Below are positions 1 to 11,970 of a DNA stretch of 64,000 nt, one piece after another. Origin of the DNA: Crambe crambe. Taxonomy: Eukaryota; Porifera; Demospongiae; Poecilosclerida; Crambeidae. The notes below the pieces were generated by a model. That model was not told where the DNA came from. It worked only from the letters and a program-made list of their open reading frames with translations, and searched no databases. The number at the start of each line of letters is the position of its first letter. Within the stretch, counting starts at the first letter, position 1. The stretch is taken from assembly GCA_963924555.1 (NCBI GenBank), contig OZ004585.1, forward strand, positions 6,151,488-6,215,487. Reading direction: 5' to 3'. The position numbers were made by a program, and so were the translations under genes.

Positions 1-160
1 AAAGCTAGCTAGTCCGCTTCGTGCATCCAGCAGCTGCAATCACCAGAACTAAGGTAGGCTTTCCAGCTTATGCGCTTGGAAATATGAACTAACTAAGCTT
101 TCTATGCTACCTTCAGTACTCTTATCTAGGCTTCAGTTGGCACTGCCTAGAGTCAGGAGG
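1..160. repeat. Dispersed repeat, copy 1 of 3
   Basis: The first ~150 bases, with words such as AAAGCTAGCTAGTCCGC, CTTCGTGCA and AACTAAGGTAGGCTTTCCA, match parts of 39285-39450 and 40225-40335. No coding potential is seen. The left end lies outside the window. Confidence 0.6.
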
Positions 161-1220
161 TAAGAAATTAACGTCTCTAACTCTAGTTCGAGACTCCGCC
201 CACTTCAATATAGTGAGCGCACTGTGCATGCTCCACGTGGACATGGCTTTTTTTTTTGCTGTGTATAAAATTAATATGTCCGACCAATTTTACTAAAATG
301 ACCAATCAAATCTCATTTTGCTAGGACAAGTTGTCCTGGCAACACTGAACCCTTATTTTTAGCTCTGGCCTCGTCCCCAGGCTCTTGTGTGTGCACGAGA
401 GCCTGGTACACACTGACTGCACATATTTTTCACAGAAATCTGTGAATTTGTATTCTTCCGTAATTCTTCGGTTCATTCTACGTACAAATGCGTAATACAA
501 ATGATGTCATTGATTCATAATGTCTACAATGGAGTGTCTAATGTTCCTAGTGCTAGTAGCAATGCTAGTTTGAAGAAGACGGACTTGGAAGGTTAGGTTT
601 TAGCTATCTCTCCTTGAAGGATGAGCAGCATCTGTCGATCAGAGCCGTTTAAGAAGGAAGCAGCATATTCCTACTGGCTTTGGGAAGAGCCTATGTTATA
701 AAATCCTCCCTTTTGTGATGGAACACCAGTATAACCAACTTGACACTCTAAGAGCTGTGCTGAACTGGTAGTTTCTCCAGTAGAACGAATAATCCATTTC
801 TAATTGTAGCACATCGAAGCATCATCACGCGTCATAATTTGATAAAGTGCCGGGTGGCAGAAGTTGCACATGATGAAATTTACGATCACTGTGTAACACT
901 CTCTTTCTTCCCCTCCCCTTCCGTGTATGTGCGAGAGCCTGGGGACGAGGCTTGCACTGGGCAGCCTGTTCGAGAGTTGAGAAAATTATCACAACCAAAA
1001 TATAATTATGCTAACTACCTAAATTTTGTGCCCATAAAATCATTTTCACTGAGAGCAACAGAATTATCATCTGATAAAGGCTTCTTAGGAGAGGCAAAAG
1101 TGCCTGCTACAGATCTATAATGTGAAAGAGCAGCCTTTTAAATTACATTGCATTCTTATAAATAAATGACAGCTATTACTACTGAGTTAAGCTAAAATCT
1201 CCATAGAGAATACTGTATAC
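161..1220. other. Non-coding stretch with GCCTCGTCCCCAGGC-type repeat ends
   Basis: No convincing gene. The only open frame (839-1120) has no ATG and lacks coding character. Two short pieces, around 364-410 and 925-957, carry the palindromic-looking GCCTCGTCCCCAGGC word or its reverse complement beside GAGAGCCTGG. The same word recurs near 4112, 4600 and, altered, 45413. Confidence 0.5.
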
Positions 1221-1464
1221 GAGTTAATTTTGGTCGGAGTTTTATTTGGCAATTGTACTTGGCGGATATTATTATTGGCGGTGGCGTGTTATCGCGCACT
1301 TGCGCATGCTGCTTCCCTCTCTTTTTTGACTGATAGTTTGCTCGGTCCTCTTCACTCACGATCTATCTCTTTTAACCGAGCTTCTGTCAAAGAAACACTC
1401 CCTTCTCTCCTTCTTCAAGAACTTTCAAAGCGCCATCACAATCGCAAAAAACATAATAATCCCT

Positions 1465-2130
1465 ACATCACTGCCTCCCACCAAGCTGCTTTAATTGTTC
1501 ATGTCAGTATAAAAGTGTTCTGCTTGGTTTAGGCGGAATTATTATTGAAGGCAGCATTATTTTGATTTTTGTCGACAGAAACTGTTAAAGTACAGGCTAA
1601 CCCTACATGGCCTTTTTATTTAGCATAAATTTTTTTCCTTTCACTTGTTTGTTTACTTTTTGTATGACCTTTGAATATTATTTTCAAGTAAAAATTAATT
1701 AATAGCTGGTTGGCACGCGCGTATGTGCACGTGATAGTGACAGACGCTCGCGCGTGGATTAAAAAAAAAAAAAAAAAAAATGGCTGACATAGTTGTGATG
1801 AAAAGTCGTTTGATCATTTTGAAGGGAAACTGTGGATATACGATGGTAAAAGCACATTGTGTGGTTATAACTGCACAAGTTGATATGAATTTCATTGTCG
1901 TATGTGAAAGGATCATGGAGTTACAGCCTGGCAAGAAGATGAATCTGATGATGATAATGATGAACGAATCATAAAAATTTTAGATTTAGGCGGCAGCTGG
2001 TGCCGATCGTTGACGCTGTTCTGGAGGAGTTTGAGCGGTCATATCATCATCTTCTGCATTGTTTTCCAGATGTAAGAAGTTTAGTTGAGCCTGTACCAAG
2101 AATAGAAGAGATACAGAGAGTCTAGTTTGT
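1465..2130 (+). repeat. Dispersed repeat family R1, copy 1 (carries a protein-like fragment)
   Basis: This segment recurs at 16440-16955 and 18340-18860, as a partial copy at 36000-36470, and reverse-complemented at 12530-12870. Near its 3' end (about 1995-2125) one frame reads as a compact protein-like stretch containing LVPIVDAVLEEFER and HCFPDVRSLVEPV. The 16.8- and 18.7-kb copies keep that reading. A 19-A run lies at 1761-1779. I do not recognise the protein. It could be a captured exon or part of an element-encoded protein. Confidence 0.6.
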
Positions 2131-2159
2131 ATTGTTCTAATGAGAGAAGCCACACCCAT

Positions 2160-2216
2160 TCCGTGCTAACCCGGTGTTACCACACTCCATAGAGAGTGTT
2201 ACCACACTCTCTGATA
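2160..2216. repeat. Stem-loop terminus of the TCAGAGAG foldback group
   Basis: CATAGAGAGTG TTAC CACACTCTCTGA followed by TA. Stem-loops of this type end many elements here: near 2900, 7095, 9030, 14635, 44090 and 48530 in this orientation, and near 27363, 27597 and 47180 inverted. Confidence 0.55.
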
Positions 2217-4110
2217 TTGGTAGACATTATTATTGGTGGTTCCAAGACAGACTGGCAAACCGTCAAATTTAATACACCGCCAAATTTAACTTGTATAACT
2301 ATGGTAGTATATTTTCTCTTTGTGGTTAGAAAAATGTATTCTGAAATAACAAAGTGCTTATGGTGGACAGGTATGTTATTAAATTGTCATGACGTATTTG
2401 TACATGTGCGCTAGGCTTGAGCCTATAATTTATAATTAGACTATAGCTAGTCACAATCAAGGAATCTCATTGGTCCATTTGATGAATTCTATTCACTTAG
2501 AATCACGCCTCACTTGCCCTAGGATGAAAACCCGGTAAAGATGGTCATTCCAATTGGTCCAATTCTAGCGATGCATCGCGGTGGCCATGGTTATTGTTTC
2601 TAAGTACGCTCTGATTCATGTTTGTTGCATTTAAAAACCTTTCCAAGTGTGTGTTGAGGTAAGTTAAAACAACTCCAGTGATTGGCTAAAATACGGGGTA
2701 AGCAGCTATTTTCTGAGAAATCGAACTTCATTTTTATGGTGTTTTTGTAGTTATATCAATAATAGTATTATAGCAATCAAAGAACTAGGACTCACAAAGA
2801 ACTAACATAAAAGAGCACAAACCATTTACTATGTACACAAGTACATAAACTAGCATACTACATTTTTGTGTTAGTCCTATGGAGGCTCATAGGTCATCCC
2901 TACATAGAGAGAGCTACCGCGCTCTTTGACTAAGCACTCTTAGTGTTTGCTGAGAGTTAGCACTTCAGTGCTTTTCATTGTTTATAGGCATTGCATAGCT
3001 ATATTTTTTTACCTTCATATTGTGTAAATCAGTTGGTTCAATCATCAGGTTTTTTTTATTTGCCAAAGGCCAGGCTAAACAGTAGTGGATAATTGTTTAA
3101 GGAAGATATCGTTGCACTGATGGGGGAGTTATTAGTAGTACTTACTTGTCATGTTCACAATAATACAGCCAAGGTGAAAGAGTGAAGTGGTAACCTTTTG
3201 TTCATATACGTTTTAGAGAGCATAACTTGAAGTCAATGATAATACTGAACTCACTAGCTTTAATTGTTGGATGATGAGAGCAAGAAACACAAGAAAGACT
3301 GGCAATTAACTTTTATGTGCAGGTAATGGAGCCTATAGCCACAGCTCCAGCAACAAGAAAAGAGTTCCATGTCCACTATGCTTTCTTTTATTCATAGGAA
3401 CAGGATGTGAAGTAGTGAAAGCATAATGCATTCAACATTTAGCCCTTGGGTCTGCCATTGGGCTTCAGTGAATTAGTTTGTTATTGTAAAATTTAATTAT
3501 AACTGGCTGAAAGTTTGTATGTAATAGGGTGAGGGTCGTTTATAATCCATAAACCCATGGGACCCATGTTCTAACTATTTTACATCCTGCTATAGCTAGC
3601 TTAGGTGATTATAGTAACTCTACCTTGTAGCGGTCACACTTTCTTGTCTCCATGGAGATTAAATGTTTCCATGGACGACAGGCAATACAACTCATATTTC
3701 CCGTCATTCATGACAATGGGCAGTATGACTTATGACCACGCTGCAGCCCTTTGATCTCACCCATGCATGGGATATTAGGTCTACTAGTGTATGACCTTTG
3801 ACACTCATTACTTCCGTATAAAATTGCACACTAAAACTTCACAACACTTGCGTAATATATCCCAATTTGGTTTAACCCAATATAGCGTCATGTTTGATGT
3901 ACATGCTCCAATGTAAATCAAGCTGATTTGATTTCTATATTATTATACAGTGATTTTTCATCAGCTAGCTAAGTGCTGCTTTATGAAGCTGCCACTTGTA
4001 CTCAGGAAAAATCTTGGCTACAGGGAAGATCAAGCACTATCAGGTCTAAAGTAGGAATTTTTTTTTAATCAGATGAACTGCTCACTTACTTGTATTCAAA
4101 TGTTGCATAT
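2217..4110. other. Intergenic repeat-derived sequence, no gene seen
   Basis: I see no open frame with coding character. A further stem-loop terminus (CATCCCTACATAGAGAGAGC) lies near 2896-2935, preceded by a short region that resembles other foldback arms. The rest appears unique and AT-rich. Confidence 0.4.
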
Positions 4111-4111
4111 T

Positions 4112-4617
4112 GTTAGCCTCGTCCCCAGGCCTTCCTCTCTCACTGGTATAGTCTCTCACAAAGAAAAGGTAAAGTATCGCACGGGAGGAAAAGAAAAAGT
4201 AGAAGAAGAAAAATAAGAGAGAGGAAGGCCTGGTAAAACTTATCACGTGAGGGTAGAAAGGAGGTAGAAAGGACTTAATTGGAGCGTGGGCAGTGTCGAC
4301 GTAAATGCTCAGCACTGATGTAGCTAGCAACTTCCAGAGCAGAATCACTGAGCTAAACTGACCTTCAGGAGTAGTATCTACTTCCCACGCCATGCGCGCC
4401 TAGTTCTAATTCGTAGGCTATTTTTGACGTCACCATATATTGTCATGGTGCGGTTTGCACTACGCCCACTAGCAATTGATTTGCTTGTATCCTCACGTGA
4501 TAAGTTTTACCAGACCTTCCTCTCTCTTATTTTTCTTCTTCTTCTTCCTCTTTTCCTCCAGTGCGATACTGTACCTTTTCTTCGTGAGAGAGGAAGGCCT
4601 GGGAACGAGGCTAGCAT
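4112..4617. repeat. Inverted pair of purine-rich repeats ending in GCCTCGTYCCCAGGC
   Basis: 4112-4250 and 4490-4617 are inverted copies of each other. Both hold CACGTGATAAGTTTTACCAG or its complement and a GAGAGAGGAAGGCCTGG end. They bracket ~240 bases of other sequence. Open frames here are shadows of the purine-rich tracts. Confidence 0.7.
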
Positions 4618-4800
4618 ATTGTCCCAATACTATAGCTCTAGCTCTTTCTGGTGTAACAATTTTAGTCTGATTATCTTCCTGTGGTGGACTATAATAATGT
4701 CCTGGCATTCAGCCACGAACATGATATGGGTTACGGTATAGAGTTTGCTCATGAATAATTCATAAGTTAATGAGGCAAGTAGTTGCACCAGCTATGAGAT

Positions 4801-5258
4801 GCTACAGTTGAAAACTACAGTTTCATACTGACTAGCACTTTCTACTCTACAACTGAGGGCAAACCAGACACTCGAGACTACTACCGTCCCAGATAAACTC
4901 TACCGCTAAGCAGCCATAGGTATCAATCAATTTTTTTACCGCCAATTTTCTGAAAAGAAGCCACTGTATGCGAGAGCTATATGGTCTATATCTATGCTTT
5001 AACGACGGCTAAAAGCGATCAAAATTTGGCTTTTCTGGCTAAATTCTCTCTGACTGGCCCTGGTTCATTATAATAAGAATAAGTACAGTCAGCACATGGC
5101 TGCAGTTGGAGAAAATTGGCAGTAAAAAAATTGATCGAGGTATGGCTGCTTAGCGGTTGAGTTTCTCTGGGACGGTAGTAGTTTCAAGTGTCTGGTTTGC
5201 CGTCAGTTGTAGAGTAGGAAGTGCTAGTCAGTATGAAACTGTAGTTTTCAACTGTAGC
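4801..5258. mobile_element. 458-bp inverted-repeat element (MITE-like)
   Basis: About 150 bases at the left end (starting GCTACAGTTGAAAACTACAG) reappear inverted at the right end, with a few substitutions. About 150 bases of unique core lie between. No ORF is present. No clear target-site duplication was found in the flanks. It ends only 37 bases before the ATG of the candidate receptor first exon, so it may form part of that gene's 5' flank or 5' UTR. Confidence 0.75.
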
Positions 5259-5295
5259 AGCTCACAACTAAGGGACTATTGATTCTACAGATAAA

Positions 5296-5395
5296 ATGAT
5301 CGTGTGGATACTATTATTTCAAGGAGCCATTCTTTCTTCTGCTTGGGGATGTAGACTGGAAGATGTATGTAGAGCTAATGGAATCCAACATAGAA
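5296..5395 (+). CDS. Ig-like receptor candidate, exon 1 (signal peptide)
   Basis: The ATG at 5296 opens a short frame with a hydrophobic secretion signal (IVWILLFQGAILSSAWG). A Cys-containing start of the mature protein follows, and then a strong splice donor (GTAAGT) at 5396. The exon is 100 bases, so it ends in phase 1. The next supported exon (7740) also enters in phase 1. The function of the mature N-terminus cannot be told from 33 residues. Because the ATG sits 37 bases after an inverted-repeat element, an upstream 5' UTR exon is possible; a CTACAG acceptor-like word lies just before the start. The gene model is inferred from signals and phase only. Confidence 0.5.
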
Positions 5396-5545
5396 GTAAG
5401 TTGTGATTGCTAAAAGAGTTGCTTTATAATTTTTGTCCTTAAGCACTGTAATGACCCAGGTATTATTAGTCTTTCACTGCTTAAGCAGTATACAGCATAA
5501 GGCATGGGATGCTTTAAACCCTATACTGGGTAGCATACTTTAATA

Positions 5546-6190
5546 CATCTGATTACACTCTTATGAACTTAATGGTATAACTGGTATGTGTAGTTAATTT
5601 AAGGAAAAAATGAAGCTATACACTAACCACCTCCTGCATGTTGAAATCAGAAGTCTAAATACTTCCACTGTGGTTTAATTTTTTTAAGGGCAACCATATA
5701 CCAAGTAGAATTGGCGGCAGTTCCAAAGTCAAAGAGAAGCTAGTTTTTGCTACGAAGTGCCGACTAAATCTGGACAATTTGTGGATTATTTAGGCAATAA
5801 TCTAGCAAGCAAGCTGCAGTGACTATAGCAATGGTTCTTTTTAAACTTTTGGATTGCCCTAGTATCCTAACTTCAATATCACTAGTGAAACCTCTGGACA
5901 ACAAGCACCCTTGGGAACATATACCCTTGGCCTTTGTTGAGATGTGATGTACCCACATTCGACTTCATCCTTGCATAATCTCATCTAACCAGCTCTTGTT
6001 CCAACTCTTTTTTGATAATTAACTATGCAAGGATGAAGTCGAATGTGGGTACGTCACACCTAGTGACTGCACCTGGATTAGATTTCTGATTTCTTTTTGT
6101 AGGAGGTGGTTAGTGTATAGCTTCATTTTTTCCTTAAATTAACTACACATACCAGTTATACCATTAAGTTCATAAGAGTGTAATCAGATG
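5546..6190. mobile_element. 645-bp foldback element in intron 1
   Basis: The outer arms 5546-5637 and 6099-6190 are near-perfect inverted repeats (CATCTGATTACACTCTTATG at the left end). A second, inner inverted repeat (about 5945-5988 with 6020-6062, containing CCACATTCGACTTCATCC) makes it a nested hairpin. There is no coding capacity. Confidence 0.75.
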
Positions 6191-7739
6191 AAAATATGTA
6201 CTTCATGCTATCAATGTGCATGCCCATGCCGAGGCTATTAATTATTGATGTAGGCATGGGGTCTAGTTCTATTCACGCAATTGTTAAAATCATAGAAAGA
6301 AGGATAGATGCATGTAAGTTACAGTGTGTGCGTGATAAGCTGGAGGTCTGTGCAGGCCCTGCTAGACACGCCCCTGATAATTATAATCAGTAAATGTTCT
6401 CAGTAAATAAGCTGATATGAGTGGTAGTGGGAGAGAGGCTAGATATCCTTGCATCATGAAACTCACAGCTCTTATGTTACAATGTTGGATCACAATCAAG
6501 CCTGGTAAACAATTTAGTGAGACTAGATACAGCTGAGCTGCCTGCTAGCTTCTGTTTCTAAATAATGTCCACTTCACAGCCACTCAAGTATTACTTACCA
6601 TTCAAAGTTTAAACATTGTCCTTAGACAGCTAGGTAATAGCCTTATCTTAGAGCTGATTTTTGTTCTGATCTCAGCTTTAAGTTTTGTTTGAGAACAAGA
6701 GTCATGGCAACTTCATTGTTTATGCATGTGCGTTATGTTTAATGGCTTCTTAGTATAATCAGACAGCGTCTTTTTTCTGAGTGAACTAGAGGCTAAACTG
6801 AAGGGATATGGATCTGGTCTGAGTAAAATGAACAGATTCATATAGCTATGGAACATGGCCCAAGCACGGCCCAATTTTTCTCCGGATCATGCCATTATTT
6901 ATTATGATGATGATTAAAAACATGAATAAGAAATCATAAAAAAGTGCGTATTTATTGTTCTTCCGTGTCGAGTCTTTCAGCCTCCAAAATTCTCCTGCAT
7001 GATAAGAATGTGCATAAAAGACAGGATAAGCAGTCATAGCAGCTACATGTTTTCTGACTTCATTTAGTGTTAGTCCTATAGAGAGTCATAGGTCATCTCT
7101 ACATAGAGAGTGCTATTGCGCTTTCTGATAAAGATGTTCACAGAGGTGCTGGCAATGGACTGGAAATCCTTGTATATACGGCCCTCCAGTTTTAATAAAT
7201 GCTCTGATACTGGTGTTTCATGACCAGCCAGGAAACCACACCCACTCCAAATTCACTTTGGGAGGTTATTTTTACAAGAGTTAACATTTGGGGACACCGT
7301 TGTTGTTTGGAGTTTGGGAGTGTGAGGTGGAGGTTTCACTGAATGTAGTAAAGAGGGTTGAAGAAAAGAGAAGTAAATAAATGAACAACACAGTAGAGAG
7401 ATAAGTTACCAACATTTTAACACTGCCACCAAGAAAGAATTATCCTCATTGCTTTGGTCTGTTCATATTCTATGCAAGTTTCTTAGTAGATTAAGAAGTA
7501 GCCACCAATATAACTATGTGTAAGCTACTAGCTATGTACAATGTTTCCCACTTGTGCATAATAATTAGACTCACAGGTCATGATTATGATAGCTAGCCCC
7601 AGGGGTACTCTGTATCCTCAATAATGTTCAAGCTCCATTAGGAAAGCTTGCATGTCATTATAGTACGACTTAATGAATGTAACGTAAAAATTAGCTTAGT
7701 TAACTCATTTCTCCCCATTCATAAACCTGATATCTTTAG
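6191..7739. other. Intronic or intergenic sequence, no gene seen
   Basis: No exon-like frame was found. A TCAGAGAG-type stem-loop terminus lies at about 7090-7128 (ATAGAGAGTGC...CTTTCTGATAA), the only recognisable feature. Confidence 0.35.
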
Positions 7740-7994
7740 CTGTAGATCCCTTTTCTGACTTTGAAGTATCAGCACGGTGTTCTGGTCCTGATGCATCTTC
7801 TTCATCCTGGTACATACGGAGATACACGAATGGGAATGACTCACTGGATGGTTTAGGTGCACCTTTAACTCTGAATGATTCATTTCGCCAAAATGGAAAC
7901 GAGTTGACCATACGTAATGTTAGCAGTTTTGCAGAAGGCACCTACTATTGTGGAGTGGATAATAATACTGCAGCATTGTGCTTAGTTGTACGAG
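7740..7994 (+). CDS. Ig-like receptor candidate, exon 2 (V-type Ig domain)
   Basis: The frame, entered with two bases after the acceptor ATCTTTAG, encodes ~84 residues. It has the hallmarks of an Ig domain: a first Cys (SARCSG), a core Trp (SSWYIRR), a polar segment, LTIRNVSSFAEGTYYC (the conserved xGxYYC with the second Cys), and a final strand LCLVVRG. The exon ends at 7994 before GTATGT and is exactly one domain with phase 1 on both sides, the usual pattern of shufflable Ig exons. N-glycosylation sequons (NDS, NVS) suggest an extracellular location. Exon 1, which supplies a signal peptide in the same phase, lies 2.3 kb upstream. Domain identity is confident; membership with the other exons is inferred from phase and order. 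Confidence 0.75.
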
Positions 7995-8037
7995 GTATGT
8001 ATTATGCTGAGTAAGAGAACTGTAGGTTTAATATATA

Positions 8038-9063
8038 TAAGGGAAAAAATATTTCCGTGAAATGAAAAAAAAAAAAAATGTAGGGATGACCATTGCTTGA
8101 AAAAGTAATGAAACAAGGGTGGGGATGAGGATGGAAATGGGATCAATCTTTGTTCTGTATAGCCAACAGTCCATACATATACATACATTACTGTGAAGCT
8201 ACCCGACGTATATGTAGGGATTGTTGGCTGGATATACAGAACAAAGATTGATCCCATTTCCATCCTCATCCCTACCCTTGTTTCCTTACTTTTTCAAGCA
8301 ATGGTCATCCCTACAATTTTTTTCATTTCATGGAAATTTTTTTTCCCTTACTTGTTCCTGGTCTTTTTTCTCTCTATAGTTTAATGTATGTACACATAAA
8401 TGCAAGAGTTCATTCTTCTATGTGCATGCAGGGACGGAAGTTTCTATCAGCGAGTATTGAGCTATAGCTACTTAGAGGTCGAGGATGCAGTCTACCAGTA
8501 GATGGATTGGTGAATCTAAAATCCCTGAGTTGATCGAGTAGTCAGTTTATGATCGATCTACCACTAGCACTGTGCACAGAGCTAGAGAGCTAGCTGCGTA
8601 ATATTATAATTTCGAATAATTGGATATCAATACATGCGCATGCGTATTATCGAAATATGGCTTCCAATAATTAAGTTACTATAGAGATACTGTCTCCTTT
8701 TACATCGACTTTTTTGAGGATTGACGAGTACAAAAGATCGTAGCTGGTAGAATTTGTAGTGGATTTATCCAGAAATCATAGCTGTAGCTTGAGTGGTTCA
8801 AGAGATATGGTTGTCTAAGAAGAATAAGAAGAAGAATCCAGCGATTTACCTGCTTGCTGTATTTCTGAAACGGTAAGCTCCCTGGTCCTGAAACTTGGTC
8901 TGTACTTTGTAGTAGGCTCTAGTAGGCTGGATAATCATTCATAGTAGCTTTTGATAAGTCTAAGTGGGGGAACTAGAATTTCACTTTTGTATTAGTCTAT
9001 AGGCGGCACACGCAGCCGTCCGAGTCATCCCTACATGTAGAGAGCTACCACACTCTCTGATAC
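8038..9063. mobile_element. Foldback element FB-A, copy 1 (hairpin core plus long right arm)
   Basis: 8038-8350 is a near-perfect palindrome (TGTAGGGATGACCATTGC... with its complement) that folds through a short centre at ~8190. The right arm continues to 9063 and ends in the stem-loop CATCCCTACATGTAGAGAGC...CTCTCTGA, followed by TA. Equivalent copies are at 14100-14672, 42770-44129, 45690-46440 and 48340-48558. ORFs in the hairpin are palindrome shadows. Confidence 0.75.
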
Positions 9064-9329
9064 ACACTATGGGACTGTCTATAAAATTTTGCTAGTCCAC
9101 AATTTTATGGTATTAATAGGCAATGCTACAATGCTTTCAGCTAGTGCTACACCTGTAATGATATTCACCTTAATTATAAGAATCATGACAATTTGTTCAT
9201 AGTTCTCCCCTGCCACATGTACTGTAAGTACATTATAACTGATACAGCTGCTATACATTTTGCTGGAAGTATTAACTAGGGCAATGTACATTTGAGTCAC
9301 AGCAAGCGAGTGAGCAAGTATTCCTATAG

Positions 9330-9645
9330 GCTTTTGTGTTGATAGCTATTCATTTGTACTTTCAACTCCTTAGAAGATTTTGATGTGAGTTTTATATGCA
9401 GAGTGGCAGGCAGCTGCATACATAGAAAACTGTAATGCTTACTTCAAAGCACTTAGCTAGATAAGCCTAGCCTTTAGATAAGCCTTGTGCCTGCTCCTGC
9501 TGCCCAAAAGGCTGTAGAAATGTTTAGCTGATAGTTCATTTGTGCTTTATGTAAGTGACAAGCAGCTGCATGCATAAAAGCTAAGTACTTACCACAAAGC
9601 ACTTAGATATGTCTAGTGCCTACAATCCACTTAGCCCTACTAGAC
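9330..9645. repeat. Dispersed repeat, pair with 51160-51545
   Basis: Shares GTGGCAGGCAGCTGCAT and AAAGCACTTAGATATGTC blocks with 51160-51545. Within each copy, two related sub-blocks (CAGCTGCATRCAT...AAAGCACTTAGAT) repeat imperfectly. Confidence 0.65.
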
Positions 9646-10215
9646 CTTTTTAAATAAATTCTCAATGCATGAAATCATGGCTGATAAAAATACTAATTGT
9701 GGTCAAAAACCATTTCTCCTCTTCAGTATAAGACATGCATTGACTCAATAGATATTTATGGTATATATTATAAATCAAACATGTTCCAATAAAGTGTGTG
9801 CATGTATTGATCAAACACAATTTCTGACTTCTTTGCTGCCATACTGTGTTAGTATACGTCAGCTGTTCACCAAATAGTTGAATCTGTAGAAATATATCAC
9901 ATGAATCTAGGCTCAGGAAAGATCAAATGTTGTAGTACTCTTTCCATGGGGGGAAATGTCTTCTTGGGGTCTTGCAATGAAATGACACTATTGGAAGTAA
10001 TTTTGTGAAAAAAGTAGGAATTTGCATCACATTAAATACACAAGAAAATTCTCAGAACAAAACAAAATTTGCAGGCAGGAATGATGCATCTTAGCACTAT
10101 CAATTCACAAAAAATCAAATTCCTAATTTGTGGAGAAATGGAATTTGACCACTCTCTCCACTGGTACTTTCAGCCCGTACACTTGGACTAGGTGCACTCT
10201 CAGCTTCAGGAAGTC
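9640..10215. repeat. Dispersed repeat, direct pair with 26470-27040
   Basis: About 560 bases beginning ACTAGACCTTTTTAAATAAA are repeated at 26473 with only scattered differences and small indels. No coding frame is conserved between the two. Confidence 0.8.
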
Positions 10216-10419
10216 TAATGATACTACAACTAGCTACTTCATAAGCATGCATCATTACCTTCTTGAATAAGCCTTCCATATGCTTGAATATCTTTCGATG
10301 CACGCTTACCATCTTTTGTAGAATAGGGCCTCAACTCACACTAAAACAGCTGCCATTCTTTATGGTAATTTATGCTGAATTTGCAGTAATTTTCCGGATA
10401 CTGTTTGTATTCTCTGAAA

Positions 10420-10650
10420 ATTAACATTGTATTACGGCAATGGACTTCCGGTGCATTGGCAATTCGACTGATCCACGATGTAGAAATCAATTACAATTGG
10501 AGCATGCGCATAAATGCACACGCAGGGCGCTACTATTGCACGACACGTACGTACTACGTACGCCTGGGGCATTTTGGAGTGTAGACCTAGATATATATAT
10601 TTAAAATTTCAATGAGTCGTGACCTGAGAGTCAGCTCGCTCGCTGCAATA
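10420..10650. repeat. Dispersed repeat, inverted relative to 25980-26330
   Basis: Shares GGAGCATGCGCAT, TTTTGGAGTGTAGACCTAG and AAATTTCAATGAGTC in inverted orientation with 26080-26300. The region also holds a TA-rich tract. No gene is seen from here to 11120. Confidence 0.65.
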
Positions 10651-11123
10651 ATAAAGCTTAAACATAGAGATGACATTTCAAGCTTTTATCTACCCAAACT
10701 TTACCTGATCATTATTCAGAACTTGTGCTACGTTATATATATCTTAATAACCTAAGCGCTCGAAGATAGCAACAGAGTCTTCTTCTTCTCCACACAGCTG
10801 CTACACGAGATGAGAAAAGTTGAATGATATCATCGTGTTATACAGATGCACGTAAGGATTTATGGAGTAATTGGGCATTGACCGGAAGTTCAATGTTTAG
10901 ATGTGCAAAATGCTTACTCAATCTTTCTCTGAGGTGGTGCACTTTTAGCGCGTATAGCTCCACGGTGGTTTAAGATTTAGCTTCAAGCATAGTATCAATA
11001 AACTGAAATAATGTGTTACTAATAACTCCATTTTCAATTTTTGCGCAAAATTGTACCTTTTCTCAAGTACTATCACATATTCCTATATGAGCATAGTATT
11101 ATTAATTTTCATAATCTGTTTAG

Positions 11124-11555
11124 GACAACCAGTTTTCACCTCTTGTATGTGTGAATATCCTTCAATTGAAAATATCACTGGTACAGCAAACGATAGTGTT
11201 CCAATAGACACCAGAGTTACTTTTAATGATGGTGGATTTTGTAGAAGGACTAAACCAATCAGATTATTAAGAGTTTTGAAGGACCAAGAACAAATGTACC
11301 TCTGTTCTAATTTGGTAACTTTTGCAAGCCAACTCTGTGGAAATAATGACAAGTTCAGAGTGGAGCAGCAACAAACTTGCAATGGATCTAATATCACCCT
11401 CTGTAAATATGACATTAAATTAGTGCTCTTGAACTTCAATGAATCTGATAAGGGGATATATGAAGTCGTGATAGAATTTGAGAATGACGGTAATGAGAGA
11501 GGAACACTGAGTCGACAATTCAATATAACACTATTGAATGAACCATCAAATAACA
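11124..11555 (+). CDS. Ig-like receptor candidate, exon 3 (second Ig-like domain)
   Basis: A 143-residue open frame enters after CTGTTTAG at 11123 and ends before a consensus GTAAGT donor at 11556; both borders are phase 1. It is Cys-rich, has several N-glycosylation sequons (NIT, NDS, NGS, NES, NNS), and carries an Ig-like FNESDKGIYEVVIEF strand in which the position after the conserved Tyr is not Cys. An alternative reading uses the ATG at 11087, which would supply a hydrophobic MSIVLLIFIICLG leader and make this the first exon of a separate secreted or membrane protein. That leader overlaps what would otherwise be the pyrimidine tract, so the sequence alone does not settle it. The following exons fit either model. 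Confidence 0.6.
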
Positions 11556-11940
11556 GTAAGTCCCACAAATCAACTCATTTTTTAGAGTCATGCTGACATT
11601 TCAGCACGGCCACATGTGGTAGTTATTAGCTATGTAATGACTAAGTAATTGTATTACTGTATTCCAGCATTTTCTCTTTTTAAAGATTACCACATGACTC
11701 TTGATATTATGTGCCAGTGATTTTTGTTGTACTGAACATGTTTGTTGAGAGAAAGACGGATTGTACTTTGATCTTGCTAAAACTGAATTTGAAACAGTTA
11801 CTAAGATTTGGTGGCTGTCCATAGAGAGGTAGCTATGCGTGCCCATGCATGATGGGATTGATAAGAATGCCTTTAGGTTGTACAGGTCATAATGCATCAT
11901 ATTATGTTGTGTAGCTTCCATTACAATAACACCTTAATTG

Positions 11941-11970
11941 GATATATATATATATATATATATATATACT
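11941..11970. repeat. TA dinucleotide microsatellite
   Basis: About 14 tandem TA units inside the intron after exon 3. Confidence 0.9.

Noticed and set aside
1230-1532. 100-codon frame at the R1 left border
   Set aside because: It does not begin with ATG, half of it is repeat sequence, and it shows no family features.
11083-11568. 161-codon minus-strand frame opposite receptor exon 3
   Set aside because: The plus strand has the splice signals, Cys pattern and glycosylation sites; the minus frame has none.
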